Positions 29,142 to 40,238 of a DNA stretch of 64,000 bases are shown here, one piece after another; within the stretch, counting starts at the first letter, position 1; each line of letters begins with the position of its first letter. Below the pieces are notes generated by a model. The model was not told where the DNA came from and did no database searches. It saw only the letters and a program-made list of their open reading frames with translations. This DNA is from UBA2357 sp002344625. GTDB lineage: Bacteria; Pseudomonadota; Gammaproteobacteria; Burkholderiales; Rhodocyclaceae. Location: contig CALKIH010000053.1 in the NCBI GenBank assembly GCA_937995335.1, positions 204,070-268,069 on the forward strand, read 5' to 3'. The position numbers and the translations under genes are program-made.

Positions 29142-29861
29142 ATGACTGCCGCGACGCCGACCCGAGACCGCCAGCCGGCCTATCGCCTGATCAAGGACTA
29201 CGTGCTGGCGCAGATCCACGCCGGGGTATGGAAGGAAGGCGACGCCATCCCGGCGGAAGAGGCCCTGGCGCGTCAGTTCGGCGTGTCGCGAATGACGGTG
29301 AATCGCGCCATCCGCGAACTCGGCGACGAACGCATCGTGGAGCGGGTACAAGGGTCGGGCACCTACGTGGCGCAGCAGAAGTACCAGTCGACACTGGTCG
29401 CGATCCGCAACATCGCCGAGGAGATCGCGGCGCGCGGCCATCGTCACCGCAGCGAACTGCAGTCACTGACGCGCGGCAAGGCCGGCGAGGCGCTGGCACG
29501 GCAGTTCGGGATCGCCCCCGGCCAGCCGCTGTTCCATTCGGTGGTGGTGCATTTCGAGGACGAGCAGCCGATCCAGGTGGAAGACCGCCATGTGAATCCG
29601 CAGGTGGCGCCGGATTACATGACGCTGGATTTCGCCACCCGGACGCCCAACGAGTACCTGATGCGGGTGGCGCCGCTGCAGGGGGTGCACTTTTCGATCG
29701 AGGCCAGTCTGCCGACCCGCGCGGTCGGCGAGATGCTGCGGATGCCCATGACCGAACCGTGCTTGGTGCTGCACCGACAGACGCTGTCGCAAGGCAAGGT
29801 CGCCTCGGTGGCGACGATGTGGCACCCGGCGACGCAGTATCGCTTCACCGGCAGCTTCTGA
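29142..29861 (+). CDS. hutC: HutC, GntR-family histidine utilisation repressor
   Basis: 239 residues. N-terminal GntR winged helix (DAIPAEEALARQFGVSRMTVNRAIRE, about residues 35-60, within a domain ending near 75), then a UTRA effector domain ending in HPATQYRFTGSF, a tail typical of HutC. HutC represses hut genes until urocanate binds. It is divergent from hutU with 153 bp between the starts, holding both operator palindromes. The ribosome-binding site is weak. A strong hairpin follows the gene. Confidence 0.94.
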   Translation: MTAATPTRDRQPAYRLIKDYVLAQIHAGVWKEGDAIPAEEALARQFGVSRMTVNRAIRELGDERIVERVQGSGTYVAQQKYQSTLVAIRNIAEEIAARGHRHRSELQSLTRGKAGEALARQFGIAPGQPLFHSVVVHFEDEQPIQVEDRHVNPQVAPDYMTLDFATRTPNEYLMRVAPLQGVHFSIEASLPTRAVGEMLRMPMTEPCLVLHRQTLSQGKVASVATMWHPATQYRFTGSF

Positions 29862-29893
29862 GCAGGCGCGGAATCGCTTGCGGTAAACGCACG

Positions 29894-29930
29894 AAGGGCC
29901 GGAAACCGGCATGCGCCGGTTCGGCCCTTT
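29894..29930. terminator. Long hairpin between hutC and bacterioferritin genes
   Basis: AAGGGCCGGAAACCGGC / GCCGGTTCGGCCCTTT around an ATGC loop, an almost complete 16-bp stem between two converging genes. The right arm ends in TTT and GGGTTT follows, so it probably ends transcription from both sides. Confidence 0.7.
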
Positions 29931-29959
29931 GGGTTTGTGTGCTGCAGATCCGCGGCGGA

Positions 29960-30442
29960 TCAGCCTTCGCCCGGCTCCATGTGCGACTGCAGGTAGTTCG
30001 GCAGGGTGACGTTCTCGATCAGGCTTTGCTGGGTTTCGAGCCAGTCGATCGCTTCCTCGCAGTGCTCGAGCAGGTCCTCGAGCAGGTCGCGGCTGACGTA
30101 GTCCTGCAGTTCCTCGCACAACGCAATCGATTCGACCAGCAGCGGATGCTGGATTTCGCGCTCGTACTTCAGGTCGCACTGCAGGCATTCGACCACATGC
30201 TCGCCGATCATCAGCTTGCCCAGGTTCTGCAGGTTGGGCAGGCCTTCGAGGAAGAGAATGCGCTCGATCAGTTCGTCGGCTTCCTTCATCACCCGGATCG
30301 ACTGCTTGTACTGGTAATCGTTGAGTTTTTCCAGGCCCCAGTTGCGGAACATGCGGGCATGCAAAAAGTACTGGTTGATCGAGGTCAGCTCGTTCTTCAG
30401 GACCTTGTTCAGAGCCTCGATGATTTTCTTGTCGCCTTTCAT
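29960..30442 (-). CDS. bfr: Bacterioferritin, haem-type subunit with degenerate ferroxidase site
   Basis: 160 residues from ATG 30442 (GAGGAGAAG upstream). The haem-ligand methionine Met52 is present (QSIRVMKEADELIERI). By alignment to E. coli Bfr, the dinuclear iron site is damaged: Glu18 and Glu94 remain, but Glu51 is Val, His54 is Glu, Glu127 is Cys128 and His130 is Ala131. It should bind haem at subunit interfaces but not oxidise Fe(II) itself. The gene lies 11 nt downstream of a second bacterioferritin gene with the opposite pattern, so the two probably co-assemble into a mixed 24-mer, as in other two-subunit bacterioferritins. Confidence 0.93.
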   Translation of the reverse strand: MKGDKKIIEALNKVLKNELTSINQYFLHARMFRNWGLEKLNDYQYKQSIRVMKEADELIERILFLEGLPNLQNLGKLMIGEHVVECLQCDLKYEREIQHPLLVESIALCEELQDYVSRDLLEDLLEHCEEAIDWLETQQSLIENVTLPNYLQSHMEPGEG

Positions 30443-30453
30443 CGGTCTTCTCC

Positions 30454-30939
30454 TCAAGCCGGGCTGTTCGAACCGATCATGCTCTGCTGATAATTCTGCA
30501 GGCCGACGAGTTCGATCAGGCGCAATTGTTTTTCAAGATAGTAGGCATGGTCCATCTCGGTATCCTCGAGCTGCACGCCGAGCATGTCGCGGGTCACGTA
30601 GTCCTTGGCCTTCTCACAGGCGGCCATCGCCTTCTTGAGATCGCCGACCACCTTGTACTCCACCGCGAGATCGGCCTTGAGCATGGCGACCACGTCCTTG
30701 CCGACGTTCAAGGGGTCGCGCTTGCCAAGGTCGGGCACACCTTCCAGGAACAGGATGCGCTGGATCAAGGCGCGCGCATGCTGGCGCTCATGATCGGATT
30801 CGTGCAAGGATTTCTCGGCCAGATGGCCGAGGCCGAAGTCGGCATACATCTCGCCGTGGATCAGGTACTGGTCTACCGCTGTCAACTCACCGGTGAGCAG
30901 GTCGTTGAGGGTGTCGATGATTTTCTTGTCGCCTTTCAT
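30454..30939 (-). CDS. bfr: Bacterioferritin, ferroxidase-type subunit without haem ligand
   Basis: 161 residues from ATG 30939 (GAGAGG upstream); a longer open frame upstream is not protein-like. All ferroxidase ligands are present: Glu18, Glu51, His54, Glu94, Glu128 and His131 (HERQHARAL, LAVEYK, EDTEMDHAY). The haem methionine is replaced by Arg52. It therefore looks like the catalytic partner of the downstream haem-type subunit. Bacterioferritin stores iron as a ferric mineral in the cytoplasm. Co-transcription is implied by the 11-nt spacing. Confidence 0.93.
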   Translation of the reverse strand: MKGDKKIIDTLNDLLTGELTAVDQYLIHGEMYADFGLGHLAEKSLHESDHERQHARALIQRILFLEGVPDLGKRDPLNVGKDVVAMLKADLAVEYKVVGDLKKAMAACEKAKDYVTRDMLGVQLEDTEMDHAYYLEKQLRLIELVGLQNYQQSMIGSNSPA

Positions 30940-31236
30940 GGCTGCCTCTCGGAGGGGTTCTAGTCCTCTAAAAGTCGCATGCAAAGCACCAAAAATCAAT
31001 GTTTGGGCCTCATTTGGTAAACACGAATGATTCACGGATGTAGTTTGGCGCAGGGCGGCCGCGGCCTTCACCGGCAGCCGGCGCGCGGTCGCGCCATGCG
31101 GGCCGGAGTGCAATGCACCGAATCCGGCGGAAATCCGCGCGCGGCCATTGGCCTTGCTCGAACCAAGTGCCCGCTCGGACACTCAACGCTGGCCGTCACC
31201 CGGATCGTTCAAACCCAACCCAACGGTGTACAACCC

Positions 31237-31794
31237 ATGTCCGCTCAAATCCCCTCGACCTCATCGAGACCCGCCGACCGGAAGCGCCGCCGCTGGCTCA
31301 TGGAGATCACCCTCTTCATCGCCGTGCTGCTTGGCATCCAGGTCTGGCAATCGCGCGACGTGCCTTCGGGCCCGGCTCCGGATTTTTCGGCCATGGCAGC
31401 GGACGGCACGCGCATCAGCCTGGCGGAATGGCGCGCCAGGCACCCCGGCCAGGCGGTCGCACTCTACTTCTGGGCCGACTGGTGTCCGGTATGCACCGCC
31501 CAGCAAGGCAATATCGACGCGGTCCAGGCAGCGCATCCGGTGCTCACCGTCGCCATGCAATCGGGCGATGCTGCGGCGGTGGGCGAGATCCTCACACGGC
31601 GCGACCTGGATTGGGTCACGGCCGTGGATGGAAGCGGCAGCATCGCCGCGCGCTACGGCCTGCATGGTGTGCCTGCCTTCATCACGATCACGGCTGACGG
31701 ACGGATTCGATCGGTCGCGATCGGCTACACCACCAGACTCGGCATGTACCTGCGCCTGTGGTGGGCGGGACTGGGCGGCGCAGGCGCATCCTGA
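31237..31794 (+). CDS. Membrane-anchored thioredoxin-like protein (ScsD/TlpA type)
   Basis: 185 residues from ATG 31237. A basic N-terminus and one transmembrane helix (about residues 24-38) anchor a thioredoxin-fold domain with active site CPVC (YFWADWCPVCTAQQ) facing the periplasm. The cis-proline loop appears as GVPAFITI. The CPVC motif and layout resemble ScsD and related protein disulfide oxidoreductases. It could reduce or oxidise periplasmic cysteines, for instance in cytochrome c maturation or copper tolerance; no partner is adjacent. The 297 bp before it (30940-31236) hold no other gene that I can support. Confidence 0.85.
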   Translation: MSAQIPSTSSRPADRKRRRWLMEITLFIAVLLGIQVWQSRDVPSGPAPDFSAMAADGTRISLAEWRARHPGQAVALYFWADWCPVCTAQQGNIDAVQAAHPVLTVAMQSGDAAAVGEILTRRDLDWVTAVDGSGSIAARYGLHGVPAFITITADGRIRSVAIGYTTRLGMYLRLWWAGLGGAGAS

Positions 31795-31836
31795 CGATGC
31801 ATACGAATGACCGCCTCGACCCGCAACGGCCTGGGC

Positions 31837-31867
31837 AAAAAAAAGCGAAGATCCGCGGATCTTCGCT
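31837..31867 (-). terminator. Rho-independent terminator of icd
   Basis: 24-nt perfect palindrome (AGCGAAGATCCG / CGGATCTTCGCT) followed on the minus strand by a run of eight T. It lies 44 bp after the icd stop. Confidence 0.85.
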
Positions 31868-31910
31868 TGTTCGTCCCGCCGGCGCCATCGCCGGCGGGCT
31901 GGATCGATGC

Positions 31911-34151
<2,241 letters not shown>

Positions 34152-34447
34152 TTGTATTCCCTCGTTTTTGATAGATCCGGTTGGGGCGGACTCATTTGCA
34201 GGCCCTGCCGCCATGCTCAACACTGGAAACAGCACTACGCCGCGCGAGAAAATACCATGTATCCCCCCGCCGTGCACATCGCTCATCGGGAGATCGGGCC
34301 GGTCAAGGTAGCGGAGCCGTCGATGGTCTGGTGCTGCAAGGTCTTGCGCGCACGAACGGGTTGCGCTCGGGGTGTGCCCGCGGTCGAACGTCCGTCTGCG
34401 TGTGTTCGACCGGCCCGGGCAGCTTCACCCCAAGCGGCTGCTCGACC

Positions 34448-35371
34448 TCAGAAACGGGTCGAGAAGGTTGCGCCAAACAGCGGCGCGGTTTCGAAGGATT
34501 CGTCGCTGAGCTTGGTGCCGTTCGAATTCTCGACCCGCAATTCGCCCGAGAGCACCGCACCGGCATAGACGAAGAACGACGACGAGGCGCCGAAACGGGT
34601 CGACGCCCGCAGGAATACCGGCACGCCGCTCTCTTCCCCGACGCCGTTCCTGACCGGCCCGTGGTCGCTGAGGCGGAAGCGGATGCTGCGATAGGCCGCA
34701 CCCAGGCCCACGTTCCAGCCGTTGTCGAATCGATAGTCGAGCTCGAGCCCGGCCGGGCCGGCCGGACCGGCCGGCAACGGATTGACCAGGCGCCAGCGCT
34801 CGTTCAGGCTCCAGTCGACGATGACCAGCGGCACCAGCCGGTTTTCCTCGATGTGGCTGTATGCTCCAAGACCGAGGCCGAGGCGCTTGTCGGGCGCAAA
34901 CGAGCGGGTTGCGCTGAACATCGCGCCATAAACCAGCGAGTCGCTCCAGTCGGCGCCGTTTTCGCGCGCCCATTCGACCGAAGGCGCCACACCGTAGGTC
35001 CAGTCATTCTCGCCACGAAAGGCAAACGGCAGGTTCAGGCCGATGCGCTGCACATTGCCCCACGGCGCCCCGCCAAACGGCGTGCGACGCGAGAAGTCGT
35101 AGTCGATGCCATCGTACTGGAGCGAGATTCCGCCACGATGCCCCTCGCCGAAACGGGTCTGGGTTCCGAGCCGCACGACGAGACCGGTGGCCTCGAAATC
35201 GCCGCCGTTGTCGAAATCGGTATTGCCTTGCCAGACCGGCGTGACCGATGCGAACGATTCGCGGCTGTCATCCGCGTTGCCGGCGAGCGGCACGAGCATC
35301 AGCGCAATCGCCGAGGTCGCCGCAGCGGCCTTGAGTGTGTAGGCGGACATACCGCCGGAATTCGATGTCAT
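34448..35371 (-). CDS. Outer-membrane beta-barrel protein of unknown function
   Basis: 307 residues from ATG 35371 (GGAGAGAAC upstream). A signal peptide covers about residues 1-33 (cleavage near GNA-DD). The mature part is made of alternating short amphipathic strands (GLVVRLGTQTRFG, GISLQYDGIDYDF, LGLGLGAYSHIEE) and ends in phenylalanine (FSTRF), the outer-membrane C-terminal signature. The pattern resembles DUF6268-like barrels, but I cannot name a family with certainty. A GC-rich PAGPAGPAG loop lies near residue 210. No substrate is evident. Confidence 0.75.
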   Translation of the reverse strand: MTSNSGGMSAYTLKAAAATSAIALMLVPLAGNADDSRESFASVTPVWQGNTDFDNGGDFEATGLVVRLGTQTRFGEGHRGGISLQYDGIDYDFSRRTPFGGAPWGNVQRIGLNLPFAFRGENDWTYGVAPSVEWARENGADWSDSLVYGAMFSATRSFAPDKRLGLGLGAYSHIEENRLVPLVIVDWSLNERWRLVNPLPAGPAGPAGLELDYRFDNGWNVGLGAAYRSIRFRLSDHGPVRNGVGEESGVPVFLRASTRFGASSSFFVYAGAVLSGELRVENSNGTKLSDESFETAPLFGATFSTRF

Positions 35372-35551
35372 GTTCTCTCCGCCAACCGGCAATCGATTGA
35401 ATCGCAAGGATGGAGGTACAACACCGCAAAGCCGCACCTCCGTTGTCCGCACCCTACCCGAATTACCTCGCTGCCGTCCAGCATTTGCGCGCTGCGATAC
35501 GCGGGATAGCCCGGCGGGTCTGAGTCAGATCAAATCCGCTTCAATCAGCAC

Positions 35552-35577
35552 TAAAGAATTTTAGCTGATGCCGATAT
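35552..35577 (+). promoter_or_regulatory. Sigma-28 (FliA)-type promoter for the chemoreceptor
   Basis: TAAA, 14 nt, then GCCGATAT. It matches the flagellar sigma-28 consensus (TAAAGTTT-N11-GCCGATAA) with one base less in the spacer and one change in the -10. It lies about 65 bp before the ATG of the chemoreceptor gene. Confidence 0.7.
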
Positions 35578-35640
35578 ATTGGCCGTACGGGGTCACGCGC
35601 GGCGCGTGACCGGTCGAACCTCATCCAGCGGAAGCTCATC

Positions 35641-37269
35641 ATGTCAGCGCCCATGTCGGTCCGTAAGCAACTCTTCCTGCTCACCGCGGTGAGCAGCGGT
35701 CTTTTCATCGTCGCCATCATCGCCGCCATCTGGCAGATGCAATCCGCGCAGCAGCGCATGATCAACTTCATCGATGCCGAACTGGCGATGGAGCGCGATG
35801 TGACATCGGCCTACGCCCAGGGCTTGCAGATGGGCCAGGCGCTGCGCAACATCCTGCTCGACCCGACCAATCAGACCGGCTTCGACAACTTCAAGCGGGC
35901 GGAGGGCCAGTTCGACGAACTGGCCGAGCGGATCAAGGCCAACGCCGCGCTGCTGGAAGGCGGCGCCGACACCGCCGCGGCGATCGCCGCCATCCAGCGT
36001 GACTGGGCACCCTTGCGCGGCGAAGTGATCAGGCTTGTGCGCAACGGCGCCGATGCCGACGCAATGGCGATGCTGGTCAGGCAGGAGACCCCGATGTGGC
36101 GCAAGATGCGCGACATCCTGCTGGGCGAGATCAAGTTTCTGGCCAATGCCACGACCGCAACCCGCGGATCGATCGTGGGCGAACTCGACCGTGGTCAGGT
36201 GATCGCGATCGCCATCGCGGTGCTCGCGGTGGTGCTGAGCACCGTGTTTGCGCTGTTGATGGCGCGGCGGTTGTTCTCGCAGCTGGGCGGCGAACCCGCC
36301 TACGCGGCCGAAGTCGCGCATTCGATCGCCACCGGCGACCTGCGTGGCAACATCACGGTGCACGGCGCCACACCCGGCGGCCTGCTCGGCGCAATGCAGA
36401 ACATGCAGTCGGGGCTAGATGGCACCATCCGCGACATCCTGAAGCATGCAGACAGCGTGGCCGCCGCGGTGGTCGAGATGCGCGAACACGAAGAACGGAT
36501 CGAACAGGCCTCGTCCGAACAGAGCGATGCGGCGGCATCGATCGCGGCATCGATCGAACAACTGAGCGTGAGCATCGGCCAGGTCTCCGAACATGCCGAC
36601 GATGCGGATCGGCTGGCGGCGACGGCGGCCAGCCAGGTTCGCGACGGCATGGCGGTGATCACCGAGGCCAACGAGACCATCGACATGATCGCCGGCCGCA
36701 TGACCGCATCCACGGCGATCATGTCCGAACTCTCCAGCAGCGCCGACGGCATCTCGACCATCGTCAAGGTGATCCAGGACATCGCCGGGCAAACCAACCT
36801 GCTGGCCCTGAACGCCGCCATCGAAGCTGCGCGCGCCGGCGAGCAGGGGCGGGGCTTCGCGGTGGTCGCAGACGAAGTGCGCAAGCTGGCCGAGCGCACC
36901 GCCCAATCCACCCACGAAATCTCCGCAATGATCGAGCGGGTGCAGGGCAATGCCAACGAGGCGGTGCGCAGCATGGACGAGGGCAAGCAACTGGCCACCG
37001 ACGGAACCCTGCATGCGGCGCGGGCACGCGATTCGGTCGCCGCGCTCGAACAAAGCGCGTTGCAGGTGCGCGACGTGATCGCGGCGATCACCGGCGCCTT
37101 GCGCGAACAACGCCAGGCCGGCAATGAAATCGCGCAGCGGGTCGAGCGGATCGCCGGCATGAGCGAAAGCAACCATGTCGCGACCGCGACCCTGCTCGGG
37201 CGCGCGACCGAGCTGGAAGCACTCGCCGGATCGCTGAAACAGACCGTCGGCCGTTTTAGGCTGCGCTAA
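35641..37269 (+). CDS. Methyl-accepting chemotaxis protein
   Basis: 542 residues. TM1 is at about 10-30 and a helical periplasmic domain (four-helix-bundle type, residues 31-185) has no haem motif. TM2 is near 188-208 and is followed by a HAMP region (QLGGEPAYAAEVAHSIATGD) and the signalling domain with the conserved tip (GQTNLLALNAAIEAARAGEQ). GGAAG precedes the ATG. A sigma-28-type promoter upstream suggests co-regulation with flagellar genes. The ligand is unknown. Confidence 0.94.
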   Translation: MSAPMSVRKQLFLLTAVSSGLFIVAIIAAIWQMQSAQQRMINFIDAELAMERDVTSAYAQGLQMGQALRNILLDPTNQTGFDNFKRAEGQFDELAERIKANAALLEGGADTAAAIAAIQRDWAPLRGEVIRLVRNGADADAMAMLVRQETPMWRKMRDILLGEIKFLANATTATRGSIVGELDRGQVIAIAIAVLAVVLSTVFALLMARRLFSQLGGEPAYAAEVAHSIATGDLRGNITVHGATPGGLLGAMQNMQSGLDGTIRDILKHADSVAAAVVEMREHEERIEQASSEQSDAAASIAASIEQLSVSIGQVSEHADDADRLAATAASQVRDGMAVITEANETIDMIAGRMTASTAIMSELSSSADGISTIVKVIQDIAGQTNLLALNAAIEAARAGEQGRGFAVVADEVRKLAERTAQSTHEISAMIERVQGNANEAVRSMDEGKQLATDGTLHAARARDSVAALEQSALQVRDVIAAITGALREQRQAGNEIAQRVERIAGMSESNHVATATLLGRATELEALAGSLKQTVGRFRLR

Positions 37270-37435
37270 GGGGGTCTCGCCGCCGCTCGCCGCGCATGGC
37301 ACCGGACGCGGCTGCCATGCACCCACAACGCAACATTCCGACAGCAAATCGATTTGCGAGCTTGGTATCCGATTGCTAGGATGTCATAAGCTGCACTGCT
37401 GGCCTGATAAATAAAAACCGCATACTTGGGAGCAT

Positions 37436-37561
37436 ATGATGAAATCAGCTTTGTTCGCATTCTTCGCCGCCGTCCTTGCGCTCACCGGCTGCAACACGAT
37501 CCAGGGCGTCGGGCAGGACGTCCAAAAAGGTGGTGAAGCAATCGAGAAGGCCGCTGAGTAA
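37436..37561 (+). CDS. Entericidin-like small lipoprotein
   Basis: 41 residues. GGGAG lies just before tandem ATG codons at 37436 and 37439. Signal peptide with lipobox LTGC (Cys19), followed by the short tail NTIQGVGQDVQKGGEAIEKA that is characteristic of the entericidin A/B family. Entericidin B is a stress-induced envelope lipoprotein linked to programmed lysis in E. coli; the role here is not established. It is a single-gene unit. Confidence 0.85.
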   Translation: MMKSALFAFFAAVLALTGCNTIQGVGQDVQKGGEAIEKAAE

Positions 37562-37692
37562 GCCTTATCGAGTGAATGGACAAGGCAAGGCCCGGACCCC
37601 GGGCCTGCCGGTTTCCCGATTATCCGACCTGTCCGCGACCGCGCCGTCCAGCCGGTTCGGCGTCGCCCCCTCCGCACCGCGCACGACCGTCT

Positions 37693-37710
37693 CTTTGACC
37701 CCCGTCAAAG
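37693..37710. promoter_or_regulatory. FNR-type site of the ubiUVT promoter
   Basis: CTTTGACCCCCGTCAAAG is a perfect inverted repeat whose core TTGAC-N4-GTCAA matches the FNR/ANR half-sites (TTGAT/ATCAA) with one symmetric change. TAAGGT at 37731-37736 falls where the -10 of a class II promoter (site centred at -41.5) should be. Confidence 0.65.
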
Positions 37711-37774
37711 CAAGCCCAACCCCGTAACGCTAAGGTGGCGGGGTTTTGCACTCTCGCCGGACGGCAACCTTGCG

Positions 37775-38788
37775 ATGACTTCAAACAAGCAGATCGAGCT
37801 CGTCTGCCCGGCCGGCAGCCTGCCGGCGCTCAAGACGGCCATCGATCACGGCGCCGACTGCGTCTATCTCGGCTTCAGGGACGCGACCAACGCTCGCAAT
37901 TTCACCGGGCTGAACTTCGACCCCGCGCAGATGCGTGACGGGATCGCATATGCGCATCGACGCGGCGCCAAGGTGCTGCTGGCACTCAACACCTATCCCC
38001 AGACGGGCAACTGGACGAGTTGGACCGCAGCGGTCGACAAGGCCGCCGAAATGGGCATCGACGCGGTGATCCTCGCCGATCCGGGGCTGATGGCCTATGC
38101 CGCCAAAGTGCATCCGGAACTGCGCCTGCATCTTTCGGTGCAGGGCTCGGCCACCAGCTACGAGGCGATCCGCTTCTACCACGAGCGTTTCGGCATTCGG
38201 CGCGCGGTGTTGCCGCGGGTGCTGGCGCTGGCGCAGGTGGAGCAGGTGATCGCCCACACCCCGGTCGAGATCGAGGTATTCGGTTTCGGCGGGCTGTGCG
38301 TGATGGTGGAAGGGCGGTGCGCGCTGTCGGCCTACACCACCGGCGAATCACCCAACTGCAACGGCGCCTGCTCGCCGGCGAAACATGTGCGCTGGGAGGC
38401 GACGCCCGCAGGCATGGAAACCCGCCTCAACGGCATCCTGATCGACCGCTTCGCCGACAGCGAACGCGCCGGGTATCCAACCCTGTGCAAGGGGCGCTTC
38501 GAGGTCAACGACGAAACCTATTACGCGATCGAGGAACCGACCAGCCTCAACACCCTCGAGCTGTTGCCCGAACTCGCCCGTATCGGCGTGCGCGCGATCA
38601 AGATCGAGGGCCGCCAGCGCAGCCCGGCCTATGTGACGCAGGTGACCCGGGTCTGGCGCGCGGCGATCGACCAGGTCTTGCGCGCGCCCGCCGACTTTCG
38701 CCCCTTGCCGGCTTGGATGGCCGAGCTCGACAAGGTATCCGAGGGCCAGAGCCACACGCTCGGCGCCTACTACCGGCCATGGAAATGA
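37775..38788 (+). CDS. ubiU: UbiU, O2-independent ubiquinone hydroxylation (U32 family)
   Basis: 337 residues. Peptidase-U32-like fold beginning IELVCPAGSLPALKTAI. The [4Fe-4S] cysteines of UbiU are visible in GFGGLCVMVEGRC, SPNCNGACS and YPTLCKGRF. With UbiV it forms a heterodimer that hydroxylates the ubiquinone ring without O2, using prephenate as oxygen donor. It is the first gene of ubiUVT; its stop overlaps an in-frame ATG preceding ubiV, so translation is coupled. The FNR-type site upstream fits anaerobic expression. Confidence 0.95.
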   Translation: MTSNKQIELVCPAGSLPALKTAIDHGADCVYLGFRDATNARNFTGLNFDPAQMRDGIAYAHRRGAKVLLALNTYPQTGNWTSWTAAVDKAAEMGIDAVILADPGLMAYAAKVHPELRLHLSVQGSATSYEAIRFYHERFGIRRAVLPRVLALAQVEQVIAHTPVEIEVFGFGGLCVMVEGRCALSAYTTGESPNCNGACSPAKHVRWEATPAGMETRLNGILIDRFADSERAGYPTLCKGRFEVNDETYYAIEEPTSLNTLELLPELARIGVRAIKIEGRQRSPAYVTQVTRVWRAAIDQVLRAPADFRPLPAWMAELDKVSEGQSHTLGAYYRPWK

Positions 38789-38793
38789 ACCCG

Positions 38794-39687
38794 ATGAAAT
38801 TGTCGCTCGGCCCCCTTCTCTACTACTGGCCGCGCCAGAGCGTGCTCGACTTCTATGCCGGCGTGGCCGACAGCGCGGCCGACATCGTGCACCTGGGCGA
38901 GACGGTATGCTCGCGCCGGCACGAGCTACGCCTCGACGACTGGATCGAACTGGGTGAAATGCTGGCGTCCGCCGGCAAGGAAGTGGTGCTGTCCAGCCAG
39001 TCGCTGGTCGAATCCGAGTCGGACCTGAAAACCCTGCGCCGGGTGGTCGAACAAGCGCGTTTCCGGGTCGAGGCCAACGACATGGGCGCGGTGCGGCTGC
39101 TGGCCGCCGCCGGGCGCGACTGGATCGCCGGCCCAGGCCTCAACATATTCAACCCCGCGACCCTCGGCGTGATGATCGAGGCCGGGGCCAGCCGCTGGGT
39201 GGTGCCGCCCGAAATGTCGGGCGCGATGCTGCGCGAACTGCGTGCCACGCTGACCGGCACGCTCGAAACCGAAGTGTTCGCCTACGGGCGGCTGCCGCTG
39301 GCGCACTCGGCGCGCTGCTTCACCGCGCGCCACTTCAACCTGCAGAAGGACGGCTGCGAGTTCCGCTGCCTAGGCATCAGCGACGGCATCGTGCTGCGCA
39401 CCCGTGAAGGCGAGGCCTTTCTGACCCTGAACGGCGTACAGACACAATCCGCGCGGGTGCACAATCTGCTGGCCGACCTGCCCACGCTCGGCGATTGCGC
39501 CGAGGTGTTGCGCATCAGCCCGCAGGGAAACCACACCCTGGAGATCGTGGCGCTGTTTCGCGACGCCCTCGACGCCCGCCGCCAGCCCAAGGCCGCGCTC
39601 GACGCCAGCCTGGCGCTGATGCCCGAGGCGCCCTGCAACGGCTTCTGGCATGGCAAACCAGGCGTCGACCAACTGGTGAGCAACTGA
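38794..39687 (+). CDS. ubiV: UbiV, O2-independent ubiquinone hydroxylation (U32 family)
   Basis: 297 residues from ATG 38794, chosen because MKLSLGPLLYYWP matches the start of E. coli UbiV; in-frame ATG codons at 38779 and 38785 overlap ubiU. The Fe-S cysteines appear in VCSRRHELR, SARCFTARH, CEFRCLG and PCNGFW. It pairs with UbiU in anaerobic ubiquinone synthesis. The next gene, ubiT, follows after 14 bp. Confidence 0.95.
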   Translation: MKLSLGPLLYYWPRQSVLDFYAGVADSAADIVHLGETVCSRRHELRLDDWIELGEMLASAGKEVVLSSQSLVESESDLKTLRRVVEQARFRVEANDMGAVRLLAAAGRDWIAGPGLNIFNPATLGVMIEAGASRWVVPPEMSGAMLRELRATLTGTLETEVFAYGRLPLAHSARCFTARHFNLQKDGCEFRCLGISDGIVLRTREGEAFLTLNGVQTQSARVHNLLADLPTLGDCAEVLRISPQGNHTLEIVALFRDALDARRQPKAALDASLALMPEAPCNGFWHGKPGVDQLVSN

Positions 39688-39701
39688 ACCGAGGTCTGCA
39701 C

Positions 39702-40235
39702 ATGCCCGAACCCCGCCCCCTGCTGGCATTTCCACGCCTGCCGGCGCTGCTACCCGACACGCTGCGCCGACGCGCGCTGCAAGGCCTGGCCGCAATCCGG
39801 ATACCCGCTTTCACCGTGCCGGTAGCGCTTGCCCGCATCGTCGCGCATCTGCCGCAGCAGCCCCCCACGCTGGCGCTGACCAGCGCCTTGAACGCAGCGC
39901 TGGGACGGATCTTGCCGCGCGATACGCTGGCGCCGCTGGCCGGCCGGCATTTGCGCCTGCGCGTCACCGACGCGGGCCTGTCGCTGGATTTCAGCCTGGG
40001 CGCGCGCGGATTCGAACGCGTGTCGGCGCGGGGCAAACCCGACCTGGTGCTTGCCGCCTGCGCACGCGACTATCTGGCGCTGGCGCTGCGCGAGGAGGAT
40101 GCCGACACGTTGTTCTTCAGCCGGCGCCTGATCATGGAAGGCGATACCGAGCTTGGCCTACTGGTCAAGAACACCCTGGACGCGGTCGATTGGGATGTGT
40201 TGCCCGGCTGGGCGAAAGACATACGCCCGGCGTGA
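39702..40235 (+). CDS. ubiT: UbiT, SCP2-domain ubiquinone accessory factor
   Basis: 177 residues; GAGGT precedes the ATG. The C-terminal two-thirds form an SCP2 lipid-binding domain (LRLRVTDAGLSLDFSLG, DLVLAACARDYLALALREEDADTLFFSRRLIMEGDTELG). UbiT replaces the aerobic UbiJ as the lipid-binding scaffold of the anaerobic pathway. It is the last gene of ubiUVT and converges on a GTPase gene 3 bp away. Confidence 0.93.
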   Translation: MPEPRPLLAFPRLPALLPDTLRRRALQGLAAIRIPAFTVPVALARIVAHLPQQPPTLALTSALNAALGRILPRDTLAPLAGRHLRLRVTDAGLSLDFSLGARGFERVSARGKPDLVLAACARDYLALALREEDADTLFFSRRLIMEGDTELGLLVKNTLDAVDWDVLPGWAKDIRPA

Positions 40236-40238
40236 GCG

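Noticed and set aside
29960..30442. Reading the haem-type bacterioferritin as a decaying pseudogene
   Set aside because: The frame is intact with a strong ribosome-binding site, conserved Met52 and full length; the lost residues are exactly those kept by its partner, which fits specialisation better than decay.
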